Of a stretch of 5,172 bases of DNA, positions 1 to 4,903 are shown piece by piece; the stretch's first letter is position 1; each line of letters opens with the position of its first letter. Both the position numbers and the translations under genes were made by a program. Location: NCBI GenBank assembly GCA_015662175.1, contig DQUR01000141.1, forward strand, positions 1 to 5,172. The letters run 5' to 3'. Below the pieces are notes generated by a model. It ran no database searches. It saw only the letters and a program-made list of their open reading frames with translations, and was not told where the DNA came from. Source of the stretch: Thermococcus paralvinellae. GTDB lineage: Archaea; Methanobacteriota_B; Thermococci; Thermococcales; Thermococcaceae.

Positions 1-1
1 A

Positions 2-208
2 ATGAATTATCTTCCGCTTGTTGTTGAAGATGAGATAATAATCTTTGACAAGAACGATGGTAAAATCAAAAGGCTAAGGGACAAAAAGCCGCTTAGTGAG
101 GGCGAACTTAAGATGGTTTTACCCAAAATCAGGGAGAACATTGAGAAAGGTCTCGTGGATTTGTACCTAACGATGAACTTCCAGTGCATTCATGGTCCCG
201 GAGAGTAA
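2..208 (+). CDS. Small conserved-looking protein of unknown function (68 residues)
   Basis: I do not recognise this protein. It is a 68-residue, highly charged soluble product with no signal peptide or membrane segment. A beta-like start (residues 3-15, LVVEDEIIIF) is followed by a Lys/Arg/Glu-rich helical stretch (about 19-52), and there is a single Cys near the C-terminus. The composition, rich in Lys, Glu and Ile, is typical of a hyperthermophile protein; the opposite-strand reading is Ser/Leu-rich and looks like a shadow, so I prefer the plus strand. The ATG at base 2 leaves only one base upstream, so the ribosome binding site cannot be seen and the gene may be longer. The last 19 bases, including the stop, overlap the end of the convergent MoaD-like gene. 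A link to the tungsten module is possible from position only. Confidence 0.55.
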   Translation: MNYLPLVVEDEIIIFDKNDGKIKRLRDKKPLSEGELKMVLPKIRENIEKGLVDLYLTMNFQCIHGPGE

Positions 209-426
209 CCTCCATAAACTACTGGCAAGAGCTTTACATGGTCGTTTTCCTTCAGCTTATAACTTTTTTCAACTTTTTGCTCGTTTACGAGTACATGATG
301 TTCTTCCGCACTTATCCTTAGCTTTCTAAGCAAATCTTCAACAGTAGAGCCTTCCTGAATTTCAATCTCAAATTCTGGAGAGAATTTCAATGCGAGTTCT
401 CCATACAGTCTAACCTTTACCTTCAT
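190..426 (-). CDS. MoaD/ThiS-like ubiquitin-fold sulfur carrier with extended C-terminus
   Basis: This 78-residue beta-grasp protein of the MoaD/ThiS family starts MKVKVRLYGELA, matching the first beta strand of MoaD, followed by the helix region STVEDLLRKL (28-36) and the strand motif VLVNEQKV (45-52). The C-terminal segment NDHVKLLPVVYGG is the typical MoaD ending. In known MoaD proteins the final Gly-Gly is adenylylated and converted to a thiocarboxylate that donates sulfur to the dithiolene of molybdopterin or tungstopterin. Here the Gly-Gly (residues 72-73) is followed by five residues, YSPGP, so the protein should need trimming before activation, or it has lost carrier function. A GAGGG ribosome binding site lies 7 bases before the ATG, and the gene overlaps the upstream 108-residue gene by 17 bases, implying cotranscription. 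Its position behind a tungsten oxidoreductase fits a role in W-pterin assembly. Family confidence is high; the dedicated role is inference. Confidence 0.85.
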   Translation of the reverse strand: MKVKVRLYGELALKFSPEFEIEIQEGSTVEDLLRKLRISAEEHHVLVNEQKVEKSYKLKENDHVKLLPVVYGGYSPGP

Positions 427-736
427 TTTTCAACCCTCGTAAAAAGCGCTCAAGCTTCTCATAAACCTCTTTTGGAGCTTCTCTAATTGGGGACAGCTTT
501 AGCTTTGGTTTTTCAAGTCCAACCACGAGCTTTTCAAAGAATTCAAGTGCATTCCTCATGGCTTCTCCCTGAGTCATGCCGGGAGGAATGTCATTGTCAA
601 AGTAATACCAAGCGTCGCTCTCCTTGTCATACAAAGCCAGGCTTGCTAAGTATTCGCCACATTCCCCTCCGATCGTGAGTTCAATGAGTATCTCCTCGTT
701 CTCGAGATAACCTTTTTCAAGTTTCTCTCTCCACAT
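410..736 (-). CDS. Unknown acidic protein of the tungsten-enzyme module (108 residues)
   Basis: I do not recognise a family. The product is soluble, acidic and without a signal peptide or membrane helix. The first half (residues 15-50) looks like beta strands containing an IGGECGEYLASLALYDKE stretch with the only Cys and a WYYFDND aromatic/acidic patch. The middle has a Gly-Met-Thr turn leading to the helix GEAMRNALEFFEKLVVG (about 57-73), and the C-terminal 35 residues are Lys/Glu-rich helix. It starts 75 bases after the tungsten oxidoreductase stop and overlaps the MoaD-like gene by 17 bases, so it is translated with the latter. The ATG has only a weak GGTAG-like site upstream, and a weak TATA-like element lies at 768-780. 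From context it may help assembly, cofactor loading or regulation of the tungsten enzyme, but nothing in its sequence shows this. Confidence 0.75.
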   Translation of the reverse strand: MWREKLEKGYLENEEILIELTIGGECGEYLASLALYDKESDAWYYFDNDIPPGMTQGEAMRNALEFFEKLVVGLEKPKLKLSPIREAPKEVYEKLERFLRGLKNEGKG

Positions 737-767
737 TTATTCTACCGATGGAAAAGTAAGTGGAGAA

Positions 768-780
768 GATAAAAGCCTTT
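768..780 (-). promoter_or_regulatory. Weak candidate archaeal promoter before the 108-residue gene
   Basis: On the minus strand the 75-base gap after the oxidoreductase stop reads AAAGGCTTTTATC, which resembles a BRE plus a degenerate TATA box. Its centre near 771 predicts transcription starting near 746, about ten bases before the ATG and just at the weak GGTAG ribosome binding site. The match is imperfect, so the two small genes may simply be transcribed by read-through from the operon promoter. Confidence 0.3.
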
Positions 781-811
781 CTGAGCCCAAGGCTGAAAAG
801 AATGAAAATGG

Positions 812-2686
812 TTAAAGCCCCAAACGTCTCTTAATTCTTTTAACCTCTCTCTTCGCTTTTCCTAAGCCAATCTCCTCTAGAACATCTTCCCTGGGAATCC
901 CGTTTTCGTCATAGCCAATCTCCCCGTAGTACTGCCTGAGCTTTTCTTTAATCTCCTCTTTCGTTGGAGCTTTTCCTTTCATTGGCCCGCTTGGTAGTGG
1001 CTCATAGAATCTTGGTGGATTGTCATCATCTTTCCTTGGATCCCAGTAAACATCAGGCCCTCCCAGCAGAAGGAGAATCCTCTGGAGGTGGATTATTCTC
1101 AGTCCGGTTTCGTTGAACCACCTTTCTGGAGTCAGATCAAAGCCTGTAACTGCATTTCCAAACTCTATTATCCTTTCAAATCCGGGTTTTGTAACGAACA
1201 TACAAATCACTGCAGAGTCATAGAACGCGTTGACCAGTTCACCTTCATAACTCCTCGCAGGCAGTCCAGCGGTTGCTGTGTGGTCTCCCCCCTGCACAGA
1301 TGCGGCATAGCTTATATCCTTTGTATAGTCGAGGTTACTCCTGATTCCATGTGCACCCACACCAATGCCCTTAACATGAACTGCATATTTTAGGGCATCA
1401 ACCCCTTTAATTTCACCTATCTTTAACGCCGCTCTGTAGGTTCCCTCAGCCAGGATTTCCCCAATTCCTTCCCTGTTCACAATCATTTCGAGGAGCTTTG
1501 CAAATGCCTTTTCATCTCCCCACTTAAGCTCGAAGCCTAAGTCATCTTTCGTCAATATGCCCCTCTGATAGAGTTCAGCGGCAAAGCCCAAGGTGTTTCC
1601 GGCATTTATCCCATCCAGCCCATATTCGTCCACCAAATATGAGAGGTATACAATCTTTTCTGGTTCAAAGATCCCCAAATTAGTCCCCATATACGCCATG
1701 AGTTCATAATCCGGGGCATCCGTAATTGCGCCCTTGTATGGGCCATACCTTAAATATGAGATTTTCATACAGTTCACTGGACATCCATAATCCGCCCAGT
1801 ACTTCTTAACCCATGCTTTGAGTTCAAAGTTCACGACACTGATCTCTTCATTATCATGATACTCCTCCTGCCAGTTCTTTATTGGCTCACTTGAGCGGTC
1901 TTTTCCAACACTGTAGCCACCAGCTCCAGTTCCCCACTGTCTAAACGTTGTAAGTGTGAGAAGCTCCCTCTGAAATTCTCTCAGCATGGTTTTGAACTTC
2001 CCTTTGTCATACACAGGAGGTAAAGCCCTGCTCCCCTTGACCACCACCGCCTTCAGCATCTTGCTCCCCATAACAGCTCCAAAACCACCGTAGCCGGCAG
2101 CGTGCATCAGCTTGGTCATTATTGCAGAAAAGCGGACTTTATTTTCCCCTCCACTGCCGATGTAAATAACCGCGGGCTCCTTGGGAATCCCCCTGAGCTT
2201 CTCCTTCTTTTTGAGTTCCTCATGAATGTCTTTTGTTAGGGTCTTAACGATTTCAACACCGTTCATTCCCCAGTACTTGCTTGCATCCCTGATTTCAATC
2301 GTATCATCATTGACGAAGAGATAGACCGGCTCTTTTGCTTTTCCCCTAATTATTATTCCATCGTATCCCGAGGCTTTGAGCTCAAGACCGATCTCACTAC
2401 TCAAAACACTACCAACAACTCCATTGCTTTCCGGAGACTTGGATACGACGGCAGTTTTCATTCCGGGGTAATAGCCAGTTAAAGGTCCCGTTAAAATTAG
2501 CAGGAGGTTTTCTTCACCAAGAGGATCAACTTTTTCCCATCTATCTCCAAGCTCTTTCCAGAGGATGTAGGTTCCCAATCCCCTCCCACCATAGAACTTC
2601 TTTAATATTCCTTCATCAATTTCGACAACTTCTATCTTTTCCCTGCTTAAATCAGCATCAATGAGCTTTCCGGTATAGCCGTGCAT
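812..2686 (-). CDS. Tungsten-containing aldehyde:ferredoxin oxidoreductase family, WOR-type catalytic subunit
   Basis: This 624-residue protein belongs to the AOR family, cytoplasmic W-bis-pterin enzymes that oxidise aldehydes to acids. The N-terminal domain has the family hallmarks MHGYTGKLIDADLS and YGGRGLGTYIL (32-42). The pterin motifs are seen as DEYGLD (353-358) and DSAVIC (490-495), the latter supplying the fourth cluster Cys (C495). A likely active-site His lies in GAHGIR (H446). The cluster loop is ADYGCPVNC (298-306): C302 and C306 are present, but the first ligand position, three before C302, is Asp299 instead of Cys. I start at the ATG at 2686 because GAGGTGA lies 5 bases before it and family proteins begin at this point; a GTG nine bases earlier would add MSG and sits inside the ribosome binding site. 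It lies 5 bases after the ferredoxin-subunit stop. Pairing with a four-cluster subunit resembles WOR5 (WorLS) of Pyrococcus furiosus; the exact substrate cannot be read from the sequence. Confidence 0.93.
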   Translation of the reverse strand: MHGYTGKLIDADLSREKIEVVEIDEGILKKFYGGRGLGTYILWKELGDRWEKVDPLGEENLLLILTGPLTGYYPGMKTAVVSKSPESNGVVGSVLSSEIGLELKASGYDGIIIRGKAKEPVYLFVNDDTIEIRDASKYWGMNGVEIVKTLTKDIHEELKKKEKLRGIPKEPAVIYIGSGGENKVRFSAIMTKLMHAAGYGGFGAVMGSKMLKAVVVKGSRALPPVYDKGKFKTMLREFQRELLTLTTFRQWGTGAGGYSVGKDRSSEPIKNWQEEYHDNEEISVVNFELKAWVKKYWADYGCPVNCMKISYLRYGPYKGAITDAPDYELMAYMGTNLGIFEPEKIVYLSYLVDEYGLDGINAGNTLGFAAELYQRGILTKDDLGFELKWGDEKAFAKLLEMIVNREGIGEILAEGTYRAALKIGEIKGVDALKYAVHVKGIGVGAHGIRSNLDYTKDISYAASVQGGDHTATAGLPARSYEGELVNAFYDSAVICMFVTKPGFERIIEFGNAVTGFDLTPERWFNETGLRIIHLQRILLLLGGPDVYWDPRKDDDNPPRFYEPLPSGPMKGKAPTKEEIKEKLRQYYGEIGYDENGIPREDVLEEIGLGKAKREVKRIKRRLGL

Positions 2687-2691
2687 CCCAC

Positions 2692-2698
2692 TCACCTC
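2692..2698 (-). promoter_or_regulatory. Ribosome binding site that fixes the oxidoreductase start
   Basis: On the minus strand GAGGTGA is a strong archaeal Shine-Dalgarno sequence 5 bases before the ATG at 2686. Its last three bases are the TGA stop of the ferredoxin subunit, so termination of one gene and initiation of the next are physically coupled. Confidence 0.8.
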
Positions 2699-3225
2699 AC
2701 AAACTCCTCCCCATACATTTTTTTCGCCTGATACATGCTCTTCTCAACTGGCTCCCTCGCAAAAGTTCTGTATATTGAGCGGTAGTTACCCTTAACAAGA
2801 GTTAGAGCATCATGGCCGGCCTCATGGCAGACTTCAACACACTTTGGATTACCCCCGCATAAGTCGCAGATAACAACACTGCCTTTTCCGGTTGGGATTC
2901 TGGGGACTTTTCCGGGACAGGCTGAGATACAGGCTCCACACTCTGTGCATTTCTCCTCATCAACCAGGACAGCCCCGGTTTTTTCGTCAACACTTAGTGC
3001 ACCAAAATTGCAGGCATTCACACAGGGGTAATCCGGACACTGGACACAGGTGTGTGGAATGTTTACACCCGGTAACAGCTCGTAAATCCTTATACGGGAA
3101 GCCTCTGGCCATATGATTCCCTCATGTTCCAGAGAGCATGTGACTTCACACAATCTGCACCCGGTGCATCTATCCGGTGTTATAAGAATCCATATTCTTT
3201 CATTATCTTTTGTTTCCTCGCCCAT
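2692..3225 (-). CDS. Four-[4Fe-4S] ferredoxin-like electron-transfer subunit of the tungsten oxidoreductase
   Basis: This 177-residue protein carries 16 Cys in four ferredoxin-type groups: C20/23/26/30, C60/63/68/72, C93/96/99/103 and C120/123/129/133. This is the pattern of the HycB/DmsB-type polyferredoxin subunits that bind four [4Fe-4S] clusters and act as a wire between a catalytic subunit and an external acceptor. It has no Tat or Sec signal and no membrane segment, so it is cytoplasmic like its partner. The C-terminal 35 residues (from about 143) are cysteine-free, basic and helical, and may dock on the catalytic subunit. I choose the ATG at 3225 because AGGTG lies 6 bases upstream; the in-frame GTG at 3234 overlaps that site and has no ribosome binding site of its own. 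It is the first gene of the operon. The WorS-type identity is inferred from its neighbour. Confidence 0.92.
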   Translation of the reverse strand: MGEETKDNERIWILITPDRCTGCRLCEVTCSLEHEGIIWPEASRIRIYELLPGVNIPHTCVQCPDYPCVNACNFGALSVDEKTGAVLVDEEKCTECGACISACPGKVPRIPTGKGSVVICDLCGGNPKCVEVCHEAGHDALTLVKGNYRSIYRTFAREPVEKSMYQAKKMYGEEFVR

Positions 3226-3231
3226 GGTGTA

Positions 3232-3236
3232 CACCT
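3232..3236 (-). promoter_or_regulatory. Ribosome binding site that fixes the ferredoxin-subunit start
   Basis: On the minus strand AGGTG ends 6 bases before the ATG at 3225. It includes the alternative GTG codon at 3234, so that codon is unlikely to be the start. Confidence 0.7.
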
Positions 3237-3260
3237 AAAAAGATTTTTATGGCTAAGGGG

Positions 3261-3274
3261 TATATATTCTTTAT
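3261..3274 (-). promoter_or_regulatory. Promoter of the tungsten oxidoreductase operon
   Basis: The minus strand reads ATAAAGAATATATA, a purine-rich BRE followed by a good TATA box (AATATATA, 3268-3261). With the usual archaeal spacing, transcription would start near 3239, giving a leader of about 13 bases that contains the AGGTG ribosome binding site of the first gene. The spacing agreement makes this the best promoter call in the window. Confidence 0.7.
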
Positions 3275-3287
3275 GCAAATCAAAACG

Positions 3288-3305
3288 TTTAAATTGAAAT
3301 TTAAA
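3288..3305. repeat. 18-base perfect inverted repeat between divergent promoters
   Basis: TTTAAATT and AATTTAAA form 8-base perfect arms around a 2-base centre (GA). The site lies about 20 bases upstream of the operon TATA box and covers the candidate TATA box of the transporter gene, so a dimeric regulator bound here could affect both directions. The arms are all A/T, so chance occurrence in an AT-rich spacer is a real possibility. Confidence 0.45.
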
Positions 3306-3319
3306 AATACCTTTATAAT
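3296..3319 (+). promoter_or_regulatory. Candidate promoter region of the EamA transporter gene
   Basis: Two TATA-like elements are present. GAAA plus TTTAAAAAT (3296-3308) predicts a start near 3330, giving a short leader that begins at the GAGGT ribosome binding site. CTTTATAAT (3311-3319) predicts a start at about the ATG itself, which would give a leaderless message. The presence of a ribosome binding site favours the first. Confidence 0.5.
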
Positions 3320-3328
3320 CCAGAGAGC

Positions 3329-3333
3329 GAGGT
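3329..3333 (+). promoter_or_regulatory. Ribosome binding site of the transporter gene
   Basis: GAGGT lies 7 bases before the ATG at 3341. It forms the left arm of the short palindrome GAGGT-C-ACCTC (3329-3339), whose single-base centre is too short for a hairpin. Confidence 0.65.
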
Positions 3334-3340
3334 CACCTCA

Positions 3341-4174
3341 ATGAAAAAAGCTGAAATGGTGCTTTTAGGAATCACCGCAATATGGGGGTTCACATTCCCA
3401 GCGATGAAGGTTAGTCTTGACTACATCTCTCCGATTCTTTTCTTGGCGTATCGTTTTGGTATTGCCTCACTCCTGATGCTTTTAATCTATAGAAATAAAG
3501 TTCTGCGAAGAGACACGCTTAAGGAGGGCTTTATTCTGGGCATAACCCTGTTTTTTGGACACGGATTTCAAGTAATTGGCTTAAAATATACAACAGCCTC
3601 AAATTCTGCATTTATAACATCACTCTATGTGGTATTTACTCCCTTCATAGCTCATCTAATCCTTAAGGAGAAAATTAAACCTAAAAGTTTTATCTCATTA
3701 ATCATCGCGGTCATGGGACTGTATTTAATATCGGGGGCAAGCCTGAGGTTCAATAAAGGTGATCTGCTCACGGTTTTGTGCGCGGTTTCTTTTGCTTTTC
3801 AGATAGTCCTTGTCCAGAAATTTGGAGAAAAAGATTACCTCAGTCTCGCATTCTGGCAGATATTCTGGAACTTTGTGCTATCATCCATATACGCTGGAAT
3901 TATAGAGGGCTTTAAATTCCCAACCAGTTACCTTCCCTGGGCGGGCATTCTATACACTTCGCTTTTTGCTACCGTTATAGCCTTCACCCTCCAGATTAGA
4001 TATCAGAGGGAAACAAAAGCTTATAAAGCAGCCCTGATTTATTCGGCGGAGCCAATATTTGGCCACATTGCGGCATTTATAACAATTGGGGAAGTGCTAA
4101 GCTTAAAGGGTTACGCTGGTGCAGCGTTAATTCTGACGGCTATATGGAATGAGATAAGAAATGAAAGGAATTAG
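3341..4174 (+). CDS. EamA/DMT-superfamily membrane transporter
   Basis: This 277-residue, very hydrophobic protein has the size and layout of the drug/metabolite transporter superfamily: two EamA repeats of about five helices each (about 5-130 and 138-270), giving ten predicted membrane segments. The first helix carries the family signature AIWGFTFPAMK (13-23). The third and fourth helices contain YTTASNSAFITSLYVVFTP, with the usual Lys/Glu-rich loop LKEKIKPK after them. The second repeat ends with the matching SAEPIFGHIAAF...IGE (E237-P238 and E251). Members export amino acids, nucleotides or other small metabolites; the substrate cannot be predicted. A GAGGT site precedes the ATG. It is divergent from the tungsten operon, sharing its upstream region, and overlaps the convergent DUF116 gene by four bases at the stop codons. 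A functional link to either neighbour is not shown. Confidence 0.9.
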   Translation: MKKAEMVLLGITAIWGFTFPAMKVSLDYISPILFLAYRFGIASLLMLLIYRNKVLRRDTLKEGFILGITLFFGHGFQVIGLKYTTASNSAFITSLYVVFTPFIAHLILKEKIKPKSFISLIIAVMGLYLISGASLRFNKGDLLTVLCAVSFAFQIVLVQKFGEKDYLSLAFWQIFWNFVLSSIYAGIIEGFKFPTSYLPWAGILYTSLFATVIAFTLQIRYQRETKAYKAALIYSAEPIFGHIAAFITIGEVLSLKGYAGAALILTAIWNEIRNERN

Positions 4175-4794
4175 AGGGTTACGTTGGGATTACCGGTAGT
4201 TTCAGCTATAAAAGCGGATTTGCTTGATGGGTCTTTCATTAGCCCTATTTCCAGAACCCTTTTTACCCTTTCAATGTCAACAATCGTGTTTATGCACCCT
4301 GCCTTGAGAAGTGGAACTGCCTGAAGAGGGATTTTTAGGTGTGAAAGCTTTTCTGCAGCTTCAGCCAGTTCGGGCCAACACGCAATCCCAATTGCCGCTT
4401 TTATCTCTCCCTTCGGAACCTTTTCCTTGAGAATCTTTTTAACCAGACTCCCTCCGGGAACTATGTAGAACTGCTTGTATCCAAGCTTTTCTCCATATTC
4501 AATTATCTCTCCAATGGAGCATCTTCCACACTTGGTGCATTTCCAGCCATACTCTCCGAATTCAGCCGGACATTCCCTGACATTCCTCAAGCACTGTGGA
4601 ATGAAAACTGCTCTTTTCTCAACTGGAACTTTTGCAAAATCCTCTTTATATGCTTTATTCTTGATTTCAACATAAATTTGATCTGTGAGCTCCTCGTCCT
4701 CACTGATCAATGAAAGTGCCATTCTCACGGCATTTCTTGTGCTCAAATCTGCACCCAATGCAAATAGTTTGGCTATTGTGTTCTCTAAGCCCAT
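4171..4794 (-). CDS. DUF116 family cysteine-rich protein
   Basis: This 207-residue protein matches the DUF116 family as I know it. The core FIPQCLRNVRECPAEF (64-79) is followed by the CxxCxxC group C86/C89/C92. Then come IVPGGSLVKK (111-120), the motif AAIGIACWPEL (133-143, C139) and IPLQAVPLLKAGCINTIVD (155-173, C167). Seven Cys (68, 75, 86, 89, 92, 139, 167) in conserved-looking motifs suggest an iron-sulfur or other metal site, but the function of the family is unknown to me. No signal peptide or membrane helix is seen; the first 55 residues are helical and less conserved-looking. The ATG is supported by GGTGA six bases upstream and by a TATA box placed to give a leader of about 17 bases. 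It is transcribed alone and converges on the transporter gene with a four-base overlap. Confidence 0.85.
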   Translation of the reverse strand: MGLENTIAKLFALGADLSTRNAVRMALSLISEDEELTDQIYVEIKNKAYKEDFAKVPVEKRAVFIPQCLRNVRECPAEFGEYGWKCTKCGRCSIGEIIEYGEKLGYKQFYIVPGGSLVKKILKEKVPKGEIKAAIGIACWPELAEAAEKLSHLKIPLQAVPLLKAGCINTIVDIERVKRVLEIGLMKDPSSKSAFIAETTGNPNVTL

Positions 4795-4809
4795 GGTTCT
4801 TCACCATGT

Positions 4810-4824
4810 GAAAAGCTTTAAATT
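4810..4824 (+). promoter_or_regulatory. Candidate promoter of the H/ACA-like RNA
   Basis: The plus strand reads GAAAAGCTTTAAATT: a purine-rich BRE and the TATA box TTTAAATT (4817-4824). Standard archaeal spacing from its centre places the transcription start at about 4846-4847, exactly the first base of the lower stem of the RNA hairpin. The agreement supports both calls. Confidence 0.55.
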
Positions 4825-4832
4825 CCTATACA

Positions 4833-4845
4833 CATATAAACTTTT
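4833..4845 (-). promoter_or_regulatory. Promoter of the DUF116 gene
   Basis: The minus strand reads AAAAGTTTATATG, a BRE (AAAAG, 4845-4841) plus TATA box (4840-4833). The predicted start near 4811 gives a leader of about 17 bases carrying the GGTGA ribosome binding site at 4805-4801. It faces away from the structured RNA gene and interlocks with that gene's promoter. Confidence 0.65.
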
Positions 4846-4846
4846 G

Positions 4847-4903
4847 GCCCTCCCCACTCACACCTCCGGGATGGATGACCGGAGGCCGGTCGGGGAGGGT
4901 ACA
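4847..4903 (+). ncRNA. Single-hairpin H/ACA-type pseudouridylation guide RNA
   Basis: This stretch is about 70% GC in an AT-rich region and codes for no protein. It folds into one extended hairpin. The lower stem has 9 bp (4847-4855 with 4892-4900, the outermost a G-U pair) and is followed immediately by ACA (4901-4903). An internal loop has strands ACTCACA (4856-4862) and CCGGTC (4886-4891). The upper stem has 7 bp (4863-4869 with 4879-4885). The 9-base loop GATGGATGA allows two tandem sheared G-A pairs and a U-U pair, the signature of a K-loop bound by L7Ae. In archaea such RNAs, with Cbf5, Nop10, Gar1 and L7Ae, direct conversion of a specific uridine to pseudouridine in rRNA. The minus-strand version lacks the G-A loop and the ACA, which fixes the strand. 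The target is not identified. The 3' end is taken at ACA; a few further bases are likely. Confidence 0.8.

Noticed and set aside
7..189. Minus-strand open frame opposite the 68-residue ORF
   Set aside because: Its product is dominated by Ser, Leu and Ile in a way typical of an antisense shadow of a Lys/Glu-rich gene; the plus-strand reading looks like a real protein.
793..811. T-rich stretch after the oxidoreductase stop as a terminator
   Set aside because: The runs of T on the minus strand are only four long and broken, and the downstream genes look functionally linked, so read-through is as likely.
1020..1060. Possible C/D box guide RNA (GATGATGA with a nearby CTGA on the minus strand)
   Set aside because: The boxes lie inside conserved coding sequence for an Asp-rich stretch of the oxidoreductase, in the wrong order and without a second box pair or terminal stem.
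1088..1393. Plus-strand open frame of 101 codons
   Set aside because: It lies wholly inside the well-supported tungsten oxidoreductase gene and has no family resemblance.
3226..3340. SurR-type operator (GTTn3AAC) in the divergent promoter region
   Set aside because: I looked on both strands for the motif and found only partial matches such as GTTTAAATT, so sulfur-response control by SurR is not supported here.
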